Below are positions 44,460 to 54,936 of a stretch of 64,000 bases of DNA, piece by piece (position 1 is the stretch's first letter; each line of letters begins with the position of its first letter). The position numbers and the translations under genes are program-made. The stretch is from Lachnospiraceae bacterium (GTDB lineage: Bacteria > Bacillota > Clostridia > Lachnospirales > Lachnospiraceae), in assembly GCA_902362715.1 (NCBI GenBank), contig CABIXN010000001.1, positions 5,419 to 69,418 on the forward strand. Direction: 5' to 3'. The notes beneath the pieces were generated by a model. It saw only the letters and a program-made list of their open reading frames with translations, ran no database searches and was not told where the DNA came from.

Positions 44460-46691
44460 ATGGCGCAGTTTGCCAATATAATTATAGATATATCACACGA
44501 AAAGGTAGATAAGACCTTTCAGTATAAGATACCAGAGCAGCTGCAGGAACAGATACAGGCAGGGGTTAAGGTGCGTGTTCCCTTTGGCCGGGGAAACGGA
44601 TTAAGGTGCGGATACGTGGTGGAAGTCACGGATCAGGCGGAGTTTGAGAGATCTAAAATAAAAGAAATAGCGGAGGTTGTTTCAGGCAGCATTGCTGCCG
44701 AAGCACAGATGATTGCATTTGCGGCCTGGATTCGTCAAAATTATGGAGGAACCATGAACCAGGCTTTAAAAACAGTCCTTCCGGTGAAAAAGATAGAAAC
44801 TAAAAAAGAACGGCGGATTGTTAAATTGAAAATGTCTGTTTCAGATGCTTTAGATCTGCTAGAAGAGTTTCAGAAAAAACACCGGACGGCCCGGGCAAGG
44901 CTTTTAAAGGAGCTGATGGAAAACAAACAGCTGCCCTATGAGGTCATAACAAGAAAACTCAATGTGACGGCGGCGGTGGTCAGAGCTCTTGAGGAAGCGG
45001 ATGTATTGGAAATTGAAGTTATACGCACTTACAGAAATCCGATCAGGGAAGTAAAGACCAATCAAAAAGAAGTGTCTTTAAATGATACTCAGAAAAGGAT
45101 TGTATCTGATATTCTAGCCAGAAAGGCGGAGGGAGATACAAGGCCAAGCCTGATTCACGGGGTGACAGGAAGCGGAAAAACGGAAGTATACATCGAGCTT
45201 ATTGCAAATGCAGTAAAGGAGGGCCGGCAGGCCATTGTTTTGATCCCGGAGATTGCGTTAACCTTTCAGACTGTTATGCGTTTTTACCGCCGGTTTGGCA
45301 GCAGAGTGTCAATTCTGAACTCCAGAATGTCCGCCGGAGAACGATATGACCAGTATGAACGGGCAAAGGCCGGGGAGCTGGATGTGATGATCGGTCCTAG
45401 ATCCGCATTGTTCACACCCTTTTCAAATCTTGGGTTTATTATGATTGATGAGGAGCATGAGGCCTCCTATAAAAGTGAGACCGTGCCCAGATACCACGCC
45501 AGGGAAGCTGCTGTATGGCGGGGGGCTGTAAGCGGCGCCTGTGTGATTCTTGGGTCGGCGACGCCTTCTGTGGAGAGTTACCAGAGCGCAAAAGAGGGCC
45601 GTTATCAGCTTTATGAGATGCTTGGTAGAATACAGTCCCGTCCTATGGCAAAAGTATATGTAGAGGATTTACGGGAAGAATTAAGAAAAGGGAACCGCTC
45701 GATTTTAAGTGACAGGCTGCGGGAACTGATAGAGCAGCGGCTGGCAGTAAAGGAACAGATTATGCTGTTTATTAACCGGAGAGGTGTGGCCGGATTTGTG
45801 TCCTGCCGTTCCTGCGGAGCTGTAGTAAAGTGTCCTCACTGTGATGTGTCGCTGAGCCTTCATAATAATGGGAAAATGGTCTGCCACTACTGCGGATATG
45901 AGCAGCCTGCCATACATACCTGCCCGGAATGCGGTTCTAAATATATCGGGACCTTTAAGGCGGGAACTCAGAAAATAGAAGCATATTTAAAAGAGCAGTT
46001 TCCGGAGGCGGTTACTCTTAGGATGGATCTGGATACGACACGACAGAAGGACGGACATGAAAAAATTTTATCTGCTTTTGCCAACAGGGAGGCGGATATT
46101 CTCATTGGCACCCAGATGATTGTCAAGGGGCACGATTTTCCCAATGTGACACTGGTAGGTGTGCTGGCGGCGGATCTTTCCCTGCATGTCAGTGATTATC
46201 GGGCGGCGGAGCGGACTTTTCAGCTGCTGACCCAGGCCGCCGGCAGAGCCGGAAGAGGCTCAAAACCCGGAGAAGTGGTGATACAGACGTATCAGCCGGA
46301 GCATTACAGTATACAGGCAGCAAAGAAACAGGATTATCAGGGGTTTTTTGAGCAGGAAATTGCGTTCCGGAGTCTCATGCGGTATCCGCCGGTATGGAAC
46401 CTGCTGGTTATTCATATTTCGTCGCCAAAAGAAGAGGAAGCAGCGGCTTTGGCAGAACTGTTAAAGGGGCGGATTTTGGATATGAATATCCGTTTTCTGC
46501 AGATCATAGGTCCGGCGGATCCTGCGGTGGCGAAGGTAAATGATATTTACAGAAAAGTAATCTATTTAAAACAGGAAAATTATTCTTGTCTGGTATCTGT
46601 CAAGGATACCCTGGAATTATTTATAAAAAACAGCAGGTCCTTTGAGAAGGGCGCTGTACAGTTTGATTTTAATCCAATGAATGGTTTTTAA
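44460..46691 (+). CDS. priA: Primosomal helicase PriA
   Basis: A 743-residue replication-restart helicase. An N-terminal 3'-DNA-binding domain is followed by Walker A GVTGSGKTEVY, the DEEH box (MIDEEHEASYKSE), a zinc-binding insert (CRSCGAVVKCPHC, CHYCG, CPECG; eight Cys) and helicase C motifs (GTQMIVKGHDFPNV, QAAGRAGRG). The length is normal. First gene of the housekeeping operon. Confidence 0.96.
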   Translation: MAQFANIIIDISHEKVDKTFQYKIPEQLQEQIQAGVKVRVPFGRGNGLRCGYVVEVTDQAEFERSKIKEIAEVVSGSIAAEAQMIAFAAWIRQNYGGTMNQALKTVLPVKKIETKKERRIVKLKMSVSDALDLLEEFQKKHRTARARLLKELMENKQLPYEVITRKLNVTAAVVRALEEADVLEIEVIRTYRNPIREVKTNQKEVSLNDTQKRIVSDILARKAEGDTRPSLIHGVTGSGKTEVYIELIANAVKEGRQAIVLIPEIALTFQTVMRFYRRFGSRVSILNSRMSAGERYDQYERAKAGELDVMIGPRSALFTPFSNLGFIMIDEEHEASYKSETVPRYHAREAAVWRGAVSGACVILGSATPSVESYQSAKEGRYQLYEMLGRIQSRPMAKVYVEDLREELRKGNRSILSDRLRELIEQRLAVKEQIMLFINRRGVAGFVSCRSCGAVVKCPHCDVSLSLHNNGKMVCHYCGYEQPAIHTCPECGSKYIGTFKAGTQKIEAYLKEQFPEAVTLRMDLDTTRQKDGHEKILSAFANREADILIGTQMIVKGHDFPNVTLVGVLAADLSLHVSDYRAAERTFQLLTQAAGRAGRGSKPGEVVIQTYQPEHYSIQAAKKQDYQGFFEQEIAFRSLMRYPPVWNLLVIHISSPKEEEAAALAELLKGRILDMNIRFLQIIGPADPAVAKVNDIYRKVIYLKQENYSCLVSVKDTLELFIKNSRSFEKGAVQFDFNPMNGF

Positions 46692-46705
46692 GGAGGAAAT
46701 ATAAA

Positions 46706-47206
46706 ATGGCGACAAGAGAGATTCGGATTATGGGAGATGAGGTGCTTACAAAGCCCTGCAGACCGGTAAAAGAGATTACCCCGCGGATCAGAGAACTAAT
46801 AGAGGATATGCTGGAAACGATGTATGAGGCCAATGGAGTAGGGCTTGCGGCTCCACAGGTGGGGGTGCTTAGAAGAATTGTTACCATTGATATCGGAGAA
46901 GGTCCTGTTGTAATGATCAATCCGGAAATTATGGAAGCATCCGGCAGCCAGACCGGTGAAGAAGGATGTTTGAGCCTGCCGGGAAAATCAGGGGCAGTAA
47001 CAAGACCTTTTTATGTAAAAGCCCGTTTCTATAATGAAGAAATGCAGCTGTGCGAGATCGAAGGGGAAGAACTGATGGCCCGGGCAATCTGTCATGAAAC
47101 AGATCATCTGGACGGTCATATGTATGTGGAAAAAGTAGAGGGCGAAGTTCATGATGTGAACTACGATGTGGAAGACGAACCTGAACAGGAGGAAGAGGAG
47201 GCATAA
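46706..47206 (+). CDS. def: Peptide deformylase
   Basis: A 166-residue metalloenzyme that removes the N-formyl group from new proteins. Motifs I-III are present: GVGLAAPQVG, EEGCLSLPG and HETDHLDG, giving the Cys and two His metal ligands. AAGGAGG precedes the ATG. The tail is Glu-rich. It is next to fmt, as in many bacteria. Confidence 0.96.
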   Translation: MATREIRIMGDEVLTKPCRPVKEITPRIRELIEDMLETMYEANGVGLAAPQVGVLRRIVTIDIGEGPVVMINPEIMEASGSQTGEEGCLSLPGKSGAVTRPFYVKARFYNEEMQLCEIEGEELMARAICHETDHLDGHMYVEKVEGEVHDVNYDVEDEPEQEEEEA

Positions 47207-47207
47207 T

Positions 47208-48158
47208 ATGCGGATTATATTTATGGGAACGCCGGATTTTTCTGTTGGAACGCTGGAAGCTTTACTGAATGCGGGACATGAAATTGTACTGGCAGTTACC
47301 CAGCCGGATAAGCCAAAGGGAAGAGGAAAGTCCATGCAGGCGCCGCCGGTAAAGGAGGCTGCCCTGGCTCACGGCATTTTAGTATACCAGCCCAAAAGAG
47401 TCCGTGAACCGGAATGTGTAGAATATTTAAAGTCTTTTCATCCCGATCTGATTGTAGTAGTGGCATTCGGACAGATTCTTCCAAAAGAAATACTGGATAT
47501 GCCTAAATACTGCTGTGTGAACGTGCACGCCTCATTGCTGCCCAAATACCGGGGAGCAGCGCCTATTCAGTGGGCAGTGATCAATGGAGAGACGGTAAGC
47601 GGTGTTACAACCATGCGCATGGACGAAGGTCTGGACACAGGAGATATGATTTTAAAAACGGAAATTATATTAAATGAGGATGAAACCGGCGGCAGTCTTT
47701 TTGAGCGTTTAAGCCATGCAGGAGCACAGCTTTGTATAAAAACAGTAAAGGAAATTGAACAGGGGACGGCCAGGTATACCCCTCAGGATCATGAGGCGGC
47801 TACTCATACGTCAATGATAAAAAAACAGCTGGGGCTTATAAACTGGGACCAGCCTGCAAAAAAAATTGAATGTCTGATCCGGGGATTAAATCCGTGGCCC
47901 AGTGCATATACTATGCTGGATGGGAAAACGTTAAAGATCTGGCGGGCACAGGTAAAAGAGGAGAACAGCGGTAAGCCTGCCGGCATGGTTACGGCAGTTG
48001 AAAAAGACATGATTGCCGTGCAGACAGGAGACGGCCAGCTGATGCTTTTGGAAGTGCAGCTGGAAGGAAAAAAAAGAATGCACACAGATGCATTTTTGCG
48101 GGGCTATTCGGTAGAACCGGGAGCGATGCTTGGCTTACAAAGTGAAAAGGATGTGTAA
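47208..48158 (+). CDS. fmt: Methionyl-tRNA formyltransferase
   Basis: A 316-residue Fmt. It begins MRIIFMGTPDFSV and shows HASLLPKYRGAAPIQWA and DEGLDTGDM, the formyl-THF transferase core. The C-terminal OB-like tRNA domain follows. I choose ATG 47208, directly after the def stop, with GAGGAG upstream. It formylates initiator Met-tRNA. Confidence 0.96.
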   Translation: MRIIFMGTPDFSVGTLEALLNAGHEIVLAVTQPDKPKGRGKSMQAPPVKEAALAHGILVYQPKRVREPECVEYLKSFHPDLIVVVAFGQILPKEILDMPKYCCVNVHASLLPKYRGAAPIQWAVINGETVSGVTTMRMDEGLDTGDMILKTEIILNEDETGGSLFERLSHAGAQLCIKTVKEIEQGTARYTPQDHEAATHTSMIKKQLGLINWDQPAKKIECLIRGLNPWPSAYTMLDGKTLKIWRAQVKEENSGKPAGMVTAVEKDMIAVQTGDGQLMLLEVQLEGKKRMHTDAFLRGYSVEPGAMLGLQSEKDV

Positions 48159-48160
48159 AT

Positions 48161-48877
48161 ATGTATGGATACGGTTTGGGATACGGATACGGTTTTTTCT
48201 GGGATCCGACCTATATTTTAATTATTATCGGAGCGGTGATCTGCCTGATTGCATCTGCTAGAGTGCGGACAACATTTAATAAGTACTCTCAGGTGAGAAG
48301 TATGTCCGGGATGACCGGGGCCCAGGCGGCGGAGCGGATTCTTGCCCACGCAGGAATCAGAGACGTACGGGTGCAGCATATATCCGGAAATCTTAATGAT
48401 CATTACGATCCTAGAAATAAAACCTTAAGCCTTTCAGACAGCGTATATAATTCTGCCTCTGTGGCGGCTGTTGGGGTGGCGGCTCATGAATGCGGACATG
48501 CGATACAGCATCACAACAATTATGCCCCGCTGACCATCCGGGGAGCCATTGTTCCGGTAGCTAATATCGGATCTACACTGGCCTGGCCGCTGATTATTAT
48601 CGGGATTATTTTCAGCGGCCCGGTTTTGATTAAGGTAGGAATTGTTTTCTTCTGCTTTGCAGTACTGTTTCAGCTTGTAACTCTGCCGGTTGAGTTTAAT
48701 GCGTCCGGGAGGGCAGTAAGGATACTGGAGAAAACAGGTATTTTAGGCGACAGCGAGCTAAGGCAGACGAAAAAAGTTCTGGGAGCTGCAGCTATGACCT
48801 ATGTGGCAAGCGCGGCGGCCATTATTCTGCAGTTATTAAGACTGCTGATCCTGTTTGGAGGAAGACGGGATGACTGA
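48161..48877 (+). CDS. yugP: Membrane zinc metallopeptidase, YugP-like
   Basis: A 238-residue membrane protein with a Gly/Tyr-rich start, about four helices and the zinc motif HECGHAIQH (HExxH plus). It belongs to the Zn_peptidase_2 family. Its substrate is unknown; B. subtilis YugP is the named relative. It overlaps rsmB by 8 bp. Confidence 0.88.
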   Translation: MYGYGLGYGYGFFWDPTYILIIIGAVICLIASARVRTTFNKYSQVRSMSGMTGAQAAERILAHAGIRDVRVQHISGNLNDHYDPRNKTLSLSDSVYNSASVAAVGVAAHECGHAIQHHNNYAPLTIRGAIVPVANIGSTLAWPLIIIGIIFSGPVLIKVGIVFFCFAVLFQLVTLPVEFNASGRAVRILEKTGILGDSELRQTKKVLGAAAMTYVASAAAIILQLLRLLILFGGRRDD

Positions 48878-50177
48878 TCGTGTCAATACAAGAGAGCTGA
48901 TTCTGGAGATTTTGCTGCAGGTGACACGGGAACAGGAATATTCTCATATTGCAATCCGTGGGGTGCTTGATAAATACCGGTATCTGCCAAAGCAGGACCG
49001 GGCATTTATTTTAAGAGTCAGCGAAGGAACCTTGGAACGCCTGATTGAAATGGACTATATGATCAATCAGGTTTCTAAAACAAAAGTAAATAAAATGAAA
49101 TCGGTAATCCGCAATATTCTCCGGATGGGAGTATATCAGCTGAAATATATGGATGCGGTGCCTGATCGGGCAGCCTGCAATGAAGCGGTAAAGCTTGCGG
49201 TAAGAAAAGGGTTTGGCGGTTTGAAGGGATTTGTAAACGGCGTTATGCGCAATATCAGCCGGAATCTTTCACAGCTCCATTTTCCGGATCCGGATAAAAA
49301 TCCGCTGGAATATTTATCAGTGCAATATTCTGTGCCAATGTGGCTGGCAGAAAAGTGGACCACAGATTACGGATATGAGAATGCCAGACAGAGTTTTGAA
49401 AGCTTTCTTGCACCTTCCGTAACTTCCGTGCGGACAAATCTGACGCTGACAACACCAGAGAAGCTAAAAGCACAGCTTTTGGCAGAAGGGGTTACGGTTT
49501 TGGAAAATCCCAGGGTGGATTATGGAATGTTTCTTTTTGGTTATGATACACTAGACAGCCTGCCATCCTTCCGGGAAGGCAAGTTTTATGTGCAGGATAC
49601 TGCCTCTATGCTGGCGGTGGAGCAGGCGGAAGTCTCTGAAAATAATTATGTGATAGATGTCTGTGCGGCGCCGGGAGGAAAGAGCGCTCATATGGCGGAA
49701 AAGCTTATGGGCACCGGGATGGTGGAGGCTAGAGACCTGACGCCTTATAAAGTAGAATTGATAGAAGAGAATATCCGGCGGTGCAGACTTGCCAATATGC
49801 GGGCGGTATGTCAGGATGCCTTAAAGCCGGATCCGGATTCTATGGAAAAAGCAGATATCGTAATTGCAGATCTGCCCTGTTCAGGCCTTGGTGTCATTGG
49901 CAGGAAGCCGGATATTAAATACCGTATGAAACCGGAAACAATGGAGGAACTGGCCGCCCTGCAGCGGCAGATCTTATCTGTGGTACATAACTATGTAAAG
50001 CCCGGGGGGATGCTTCTTTACAGCACCTGCACGGTAAATCCTCAGGAGAATGAAGAAAATGCCGGGTGGTTTGAAAAAACGTATCCTCAGTTTCGGCTGC
50101 TTGCTATGGAACAGACATTTCCGGACCGTTTTACCGACGGGTTTTTTACCGCTAAATTTAAGAAAGAAAACATATGA
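48870..50177 (+). CDS. rsmB: 16S rRNA m5C967 methyltransferase
   Basis: A 435-residue protein with an N-terminal NusB-like RNA-binding domain and a SAM methyltransferase domain: DVCAAPGGKS, ADLPCSGLG and STCTVNPQENE, which hold the two catalytic Cys. I choose ATG 48870, with GGAGG at 48858-48862. Overlaps rlmN by 4 bp. Confidence 0.94.
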   Translation: MTDRVNTRELILEILLQVTREQEYSHIAIRGVLDKYRYLPKQDRAFILRVSEGTLERLIEMDYMINQVSKTKVNKMKSVIRNILRMGVYQLKYMDAVPDRAACNEAVKLAVRKGFGGLKGFVNGVMRNISRNLSQLHFPDPDKNPLEYLSVQYSVPMWLAEKWTTDYGYENARQSFESFLAPSVTSVRTNLTLTTPEKLKAQLLAEGVTVLENPRVDYGMFLFGYDTLDSLPSFREGKFYVQDTASMLAVEQAEVSENNYVIDVCAAPGGKSAHMAEKLMGTGMVEARDLTPYKVELIEENIRRCRLANMRAVCQDALKPDPDSMEKADIVIADLPCSGLGVIGRKPDIKYRMKPETMEELAALQRQILSVVHNYVKPGGMLLYSTCTVNPQENEENAGWFEKTYPQFRLLAMEQTFPDRFTDGFFTAKFKKENI

Positions 50178-51208
50178 AAAAAACAGATATCAAATCACTG
50201 AATAAAAAGGAACTGGAAGAATTTATTCTTCAGACCGGAGAGAAAAAGTTTAGGGCCGGACAGATTTATCAGTGGATTCATCAGAAACAGATTGCATCTT
50301 TGGATGAGATGACTAATATATCAGAAGCATATAGAAAGCATCTTTGGCAGGTTTGTGAATTTACCTGTCTAAAGATTGTAACTGTCCAGACCTCAAAGAT
50401 TGACGGAACGAAAAAGTATCTGTTTGAATTATCAGACGGAAATCGAATAGAAAGTGTATTTATGAGATATAAGCATGGCAACTCTGTCTGCATTTCTTCA
50501 CAGGTGGGATGCAGGATGGGCTGCCGTTTTTGCGCATCTACTCTGGATGGTCTTGTGCGGAATTTAACGCCGGCGGAAATGTTAGACCAGATTTACCGGA
50601 TTGAGAAAGATACAAAAGAGCGTGTCTCCAATGTAGTTGTCATGGGAATGGGAGAACCCCTGGATAACTATGATAATCTTGTGAAGTTTATACAGCTTTT
50701 AACAGATGAGAATGGGCTGAACATCAGCCAGAGGAATCTTACGGTATCTACCTGCGGACTGGTGCCTAAGATGCTTCAGCTGGCAGATGAGAAACTGCAG
50801 ATTACCCTGGCATTGTCTCTTCATGCCTCCAGCCAGGAGACACGAAGGCGTCTGATGCCTGTGGCGGACAGCTATGGGCTGTCAGAAGTCCTTTCGGCCT
50901 GCAGATATTATTTTGCACAGACCGGAAGAAGGATTACCTTTGAATACAGTCTGGCAGCAGGAGTCAATGACAGTCCCGGGGATGCCGCAAAGCTGGCAGA
51001 ACTAATCGGGGATATAAACTGTCATGTAAATTTGATTCCTGTGAATCCGGTAGAAGAAAGAACCTATGTCCAGCCTGAGGAGGCAGCAGTCCGGCGGTTT
51101 CAAAATAAACTTGAAAAATACGGAATAAATGTTACTATTAGAAGGGAAATGGGCCGGGATATTGACGGTGCCTGTGGACAATTAAGGAAAAGATATACGG
51201 AAAGGTAG
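50174..51208 (+). CDS. rlmN: Dual-specificity 23S rRNA/tRNA adenine C2-methyltransferase
   Basis: A 344-residue radical-SAM enzyme with the C-x3-C-x2-C cluster motif (CRMGCRFC), preceded by SQVGC, and the catalytic Cys region near the C-terminus (DGACGQLR). It methylates A2503 of 23S rRNA and A37 of some tRNAs. ATGA overlap with rsmB. Confidence 0.96.
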   Translation: MKKTDIKSLNKKELEEFILQTGEKKFRAGQIYQWIHQKQIASLDEMTNISEAYRKHLWQVCEFTCLKIVTVQTSKIDGTKKYLFELSDGNRIESVFMRYKHGNSVCISSQVGCRMGCRFCASTLDGLVRNLTPAEMLDQIYRIEKDTKERVSNVVVMGMGEPLDNYDNLVKFIQLLTDENGLNISQRNLTVSTCGLVPKMLQLADEKLQITLALSLHASSQETRRRLMPVADSYGLSEVLSACRYYFAQTGRRITFEYSLAAGVNDSPGDAAKLAELIGDINCHVNLIPVNPVEERTYVQPEEAAVRRFQNKLEKYGINVTIRREMGRDIDGACGQLRKRYTER

Positions 51209-51220
51209 GCGATCAGAATT

Positions 51221-51967
51221 ATGGAGACATATTCCCTGACAGATATTGGGATTGCCCGTGAAATGAATCAGGATTATTTCTTTACCTCTGAAGAACCTGT
51301 TGGAAATTTACCGAACCTTTTTATTGTGGCGGACGGAATGGGCGGCCACAACGCCGGTGAATTTGCTTCCCGTTTTACAGTAGAAACTATTGTGAAAACA
51401 GCAGCAGAATGTAAAGAACAGGATACGGTCAGTATTTTAAGATCTGCCATTCTATCTGCCAATGAAGCGCTGCTTCTCTATGCAAAGGAGCATGAAAAAA
51501 TGGCGGGAATGGGAACGACGATTGTAGCGGCTGCTGCAAATGGGGCTCAGTTATATGTAGCCAATGTTGGTGACAGCAGACTTTATGTCGTAGGAGATGA
51601 GATCAGACAGATCACAAAAGATCATTCCCTGGTGCAGGAAATGGTTCGGATGGGAGAGCTGGATGAAGAAAAAGCCAGGAGCCATCCGGATAAAAATATC
51701 ATTACCAGGGCCATAGGGGCGGAGGAGGAGTTAAAAATTGATTTTTTTGAAGTGCCGCTGCAGCCCGGAGATAAGGTAATGATGTGTACGGACGGATTGA
51801 CGAATATGATAGAGGATACAGACATGCTTTCTGTTTTAAATGAACCTGGCGTAAGCCTGGATAAAAAAGTGGAAAGTCTTGTAAATACGGCGAATAAGAA
51901 TGGTGGAAAAGATAATATAACCGTAATAGTATTTCAACCGAATTCAGATGAGGTGGCAGAATGTTAG
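51221..51967 (+). CDS. stp: PP2C-family protein phosphatase
   Basis: A 248-residue PPM phosphatase with the metal-binding motifs ADGMGGHNAGE, GTTIVAA, VGDSRLY, CTDGLTN and GKDNITV. It reverses PrkC phosphorylation. It overlaps prkC by 7 bp, so the pair is translationally coupled. Confidence 0.95.
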   Translation: METYSLTDIGIAREMNQDYFFTSEEPVGNLPNLFIVADGMGGHNAGEFASRFTVETIVKTAAECKEQDTVSILRSAILSANEALLLYAKEHEKMAGMGTTIVAAAANGAQLYVANVGDSRLYVVGDEIRQITKDHSLVQEMVRMGELDEEKARSHPDKNIITRAIGAEEELKIDFFEVPLQPGDKVMMCTDGLTNMIEDTDMLSVLNEPGVSLDKKVESLVNTANKNGGKDNITVIVFQPNSDEVAEC

Positions 51968-54015
51968 AGAATGGGATGTTTATAGCGGACCGATATGAGA
52001 TTGTCGGCAAAATTGGCGCAGGCGGAATGTCTGATGTATATAAGGCAAAGGATCACACACTGGGAAGATTCGTTGCCATTAAAGTATTAAAGCAGGAATT
52101 TAGTGAAGACAGTACATTTGTGACAAAGTTCCGGACGGAAGCTCAGTCTGCAGCGGGACTAGAGCACCCAAACATCGTAAATATTTATGATGTTGGATGT
52201 GAGAACGGCAATTATTATATTGTTATGGAAAATGTAGAAGGAATTACGCTGAAAACTTATATCGAAAAGAAAGGACAGCTGACCTTTAAAGAAGCATTGA
52301 GCATTGCTATCCAGGTAGGCAGAGGGATTCAGGCTGCACATGCGAAAAATATCATACACAGAGATATCAAGCCTCAGAATATTATTATTTCTACAGAAGG
52401 AAAAGTAAAGGTTACCGATTTTGGAATTGCAAGAGCGGCCAGTAGCAATACTATTCATTCAGATGTTATGGGCTCTGTTCATTATGCATCGCCGGAGCAG
52501 GCCAGAAACGGATATGTCAGCAACAGAAGCGATATTTACTCTCTTGGAATTGTAATGTATGAAATGGTAACCGGGAGAGTGCCTTTTGACGGGGACAGCA
52601 CGGTTGCGGTAGCCATCCAGCATCTTCAGGATGAGATGGTGGCCCCAAGCGCTTATGCCAAAGAGCTGCCCATCAGTCTTGAAAAGATTATTTTAAAATG
52701 TACGCAGAAAAGCCCGGACCGTCGTTATCAGACCATTGACGACCTGTTAATTGATTTAAGAAAGGCTCTGCTAAGCCCCAATGAAGATTTTGTAACAATG
52801 GTTCCCCTGGCCAATGATAAGACCCGGGTAATCAGCAAAGATGAGGTTGATGAAATCCAGCAGAAAACATCCAGACAGCCCGCCGATGAAGAATATGAGG
52901 AGGAAGAAGATACAGACGAGGATGAAGAGGACGAAGAAGAGGATGGGGGAAAGGGCGGATTTTTAAATCCGAAAATGGAAAAAGCAGTTACCATTATGGG
53001 AATTGTAGCTGCTATTGTTATCGCCATTATTGTTATCTATCTCATAGGCTCCTTTATGGGTGTCTTCCACTTCAGTCCGTTTAAGAATAAAAATCAGGAA
53101 CCTGTTTCTGTATCGGAAGAGAAAAAAGAGACAGTGGAGATGATTGACATTACCGGAATGGATTTTGATGAAGCAAAAACAAAATTAAAGGGAATGGGTC
53201 TTGAACTGAAGCAGATAGATACAGAACCTTCCGATAAATATGAAGAGGGGCAGATTATCAGCCAGGATCCGGTGGAAGGCACGCAGGTAGAAGAAGGAAC
53301 CACAGTAGAAGTGGTAGTATGTGCTTCTGACGAAGAAGAGGAAGGCCAGGTGCCGGATGTTGCAGGCGATGCTTCAGAAATTGCCATGCAGAAAATCAGC
53401 GATGCGGGATTTAAAGCCAGCAGAGAATTTAAGTATGACAGTGATGTGGAGGCAGGAAAAGTAATCAGCCAGGATCCAAAAGGCGGAACCAGTCTGAAAA
53501 AGGGTGAAACAGTTACGATTTATGTAAGCCAGGGATCTGAAACAGTAAAAGTGCCGTCTCTTCTTGGAAAAACAGAGAATGCGGCAAAACAGGCCTTAAA
53601 AGATGCAGGACTGAATGTGGGCAAGGTATCACAGGATTACAGTGATGATTATCCTGCAGGCCAGGTTATGGAGCAGAGCACATCTTCCGGAAAATATCTG
53701 GACAAAGGGGATACGGTAGACTTGGTTGTCAGCAAAGGACCGGAGGATACAACTCCGATTTACGGCTATAAAGCCAATATCAGCGCGCCGTCCAATGTAA
53801 CGGTTACATCTGCAGATATTGAGCTTTTGGACAGCAGTGGTGATACGATTCGTTCCTGGGATGGTGTTACTAAGTTCCCGTACAGCATCAATGTAACAGA
53901 TATTGAAGGAGAGTCCGGCGGAACGCTGCAGATTATCTGGTATTATACAACGGAAGACGGGCGCAGCCAGACGGATGTTCAGGAGAAGAAGGTAACTTTT
54001 ACTCGTTTAAATTAA
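51961..54015 (+). CDS. prkC: Ser/Thr protein kinase with PASTA domains
   Basis: A 684-residue transmembrane kinase. The kinase domain (1-270) has GAGGMSDVYKA, Lys41, HRDIKPQN (131-140) and DFG (153-155). A very acidic juxtamembrane stretch precedes one helix (about 343-368). Three PASTA repeats follow (roughly 397-595), then a beta-rich tail of about 88 residues. The extracellular part senses peptidoglycan fragments and controls growth and germination. Confidence 0.95.
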   Translation: MLENGMFIADRYEIVGKIGAGGMSDVYKAKDHTLGRFVAIKVLKQEFSEDSTFVTKFRTEAQSAAGLEHPNIVNIYDVGCENGNYYIVMENVEGITLKTYIEKKGQLTFKEALSIAIQVGRGIQAAHAKNIIHRDIKPQNIIISTEGKVKVTDFGIARAASSNTIHSDVMGSVHYASPEQARNGYVSNRSDIYSLGIVMYEMVTGRVPFDGDSTVAVAIQHLQDEMVAPSAYAKELPISLEKIILKCTQKSPDRRYQTIDDLLIDLRKALLSPNEDFVTMVPLANDKTRVISKDEVDEIQQKTSRQPADEEYEEEEDTDEDEEDEEEDGGKGGFLNPKMEKAVTIMGIVAAIVIAIIVIYLIGSFMGVFHFSPFKNKNQEPVSVSEEKKETVEMIDITGMDFDEAKTKLKGMGLELKQIDTEPSDKYEEGQIISQDPVEGTQVEEGTTVEVVVCASDEEEEGQVPDVAGDASEIAMQKISDAGFKASREFKYDSDVEAGKVISQDPKGGTSLKKGETVTIYVSQGSETVKVPSLLGKTENAAKQALKDAGLNVGKVSQDYSDDYPAGQVMEQSTSSGKYLDKGDTVDLVVSKGPEDTTPIYGYKANISAPSNVTVTSADIELLDSSGDTIRSWDGVTKFPYSINVTDIEGESGGTLQIIWYYTTEDGRSQTDVQEKKVTFTRLN

Positions 54016-54033
54016 CAGTACACGGATCATTTT

Positions 54034-54912
54034 ATGCAGGGAAAAATTATAAAAGGAATTGCCGGATTCTACTATGTACATGCAGCAGAATCCGGTATCT
54101 ATGAATGTAAAGCAAAGGGCATTTTCCGGAAAGAAAATATCAAACCGCTGGTGGGGGATGATGTGGAATTTACTGTTATCAGTGAGACAGAAAAAACCGG
54201 TAATATCATCCGGATTCTGCCCAGGAAAAATACGCTGATCCGGCCGGCGGCAGCTAATATTGACCAGGCAGTTGTTATATTTGCGGCAGTAAAGCCAAAG
54301 CCGAATTTTAATCTGCTGGACCGTTTTTTAATTATGATGGAGTATCAAAAGATACCGGCTGTCATCTGTTTTAATAAAATGGATCTGGTAAAAGAGACAG
54401 AGCTTGTAAAGCTGAAGGAAGCTTATGAGACAAGCGGATATCAGCTTCTGTTTGTCAGCGCAAAGGAAGAGGAAGGTATTTCAGAAATCAGACAGGCACT
54501 GGTTGGTAAGACTTCTGCCGTGGCGGGGCCTTCCGGAGTAGGCAAGTCTTCGCTGATTAATCTGTTAGCGCCCCAGGCAGAAATGGAAACCGGTGAGATC
54601 AGCGAAAAAATTCAGCGGGGACGGCATACCACCCGGCATGCGGAGCTGATTTTTGTTCAGGAAGGCACCTATATTGTAGATACGCCGGGTTTCAGCTCTC
54701 TTTCTGTAGACCGTTTTGAAAAAGAGGAGCTTGGAGCATATTTTCCGGAATTTGCCCGGTATGAGTCCGGATGCAGATTCACCGGATGCAGTCATATCAG
54801 CGAGCCTGACTGCGGAGTGAAAGCGGCACTGTCTGAAGGAAAAATCAGCCGGATCCGCTATGAAAACTATGTGGAAATTTTTCAGGAACTAAAAGATAAA
54901 AAACGATACTAA
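54034..54912 (+). CDS. rsgA: Ribosome small-subunit GTPase RsgA
   Basis: A 292-residue circularly permuted GTPase: OB fold, then NKMD (G4) before GPSGVGKSS (G1) and DTPGF (G3), ending in a zinc motif around CRFTGCSHISEPDC. It helps 30S assembly. The ribosome binding site is weak. Gene order prkC-rsgA-rpe-thiN is typical for Firmicutes. Confidence 0.96.
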   Translation: MQGKIIKGIAGFYYVHAAESGIYECKAKGIFRKENIKPLVGDDVEFTVISETEKTGNIIRILPRKNTLIRPAAANIDQAVVIFAAVKPKPNFNLLDRFLIMMEYQKIPAVICFNKMDLVKETELVKLKEAYETSGYQLLFVSAKEEEGISEIRQALVGKTSAVAGPSGVGKSSLINLLAPQAEMETGEISEKIQRGRHTTRHAELIFVQEGTYIVDTPGFSSLSVDRFEKEELGAYFPEFARYESGCRFTGCSHISEPDCGVKAALSEGKISRIRYENYVEIFQELKDKKRY

Positions 54913-54936
54913 AATTACAGGGAGAATATCATTATC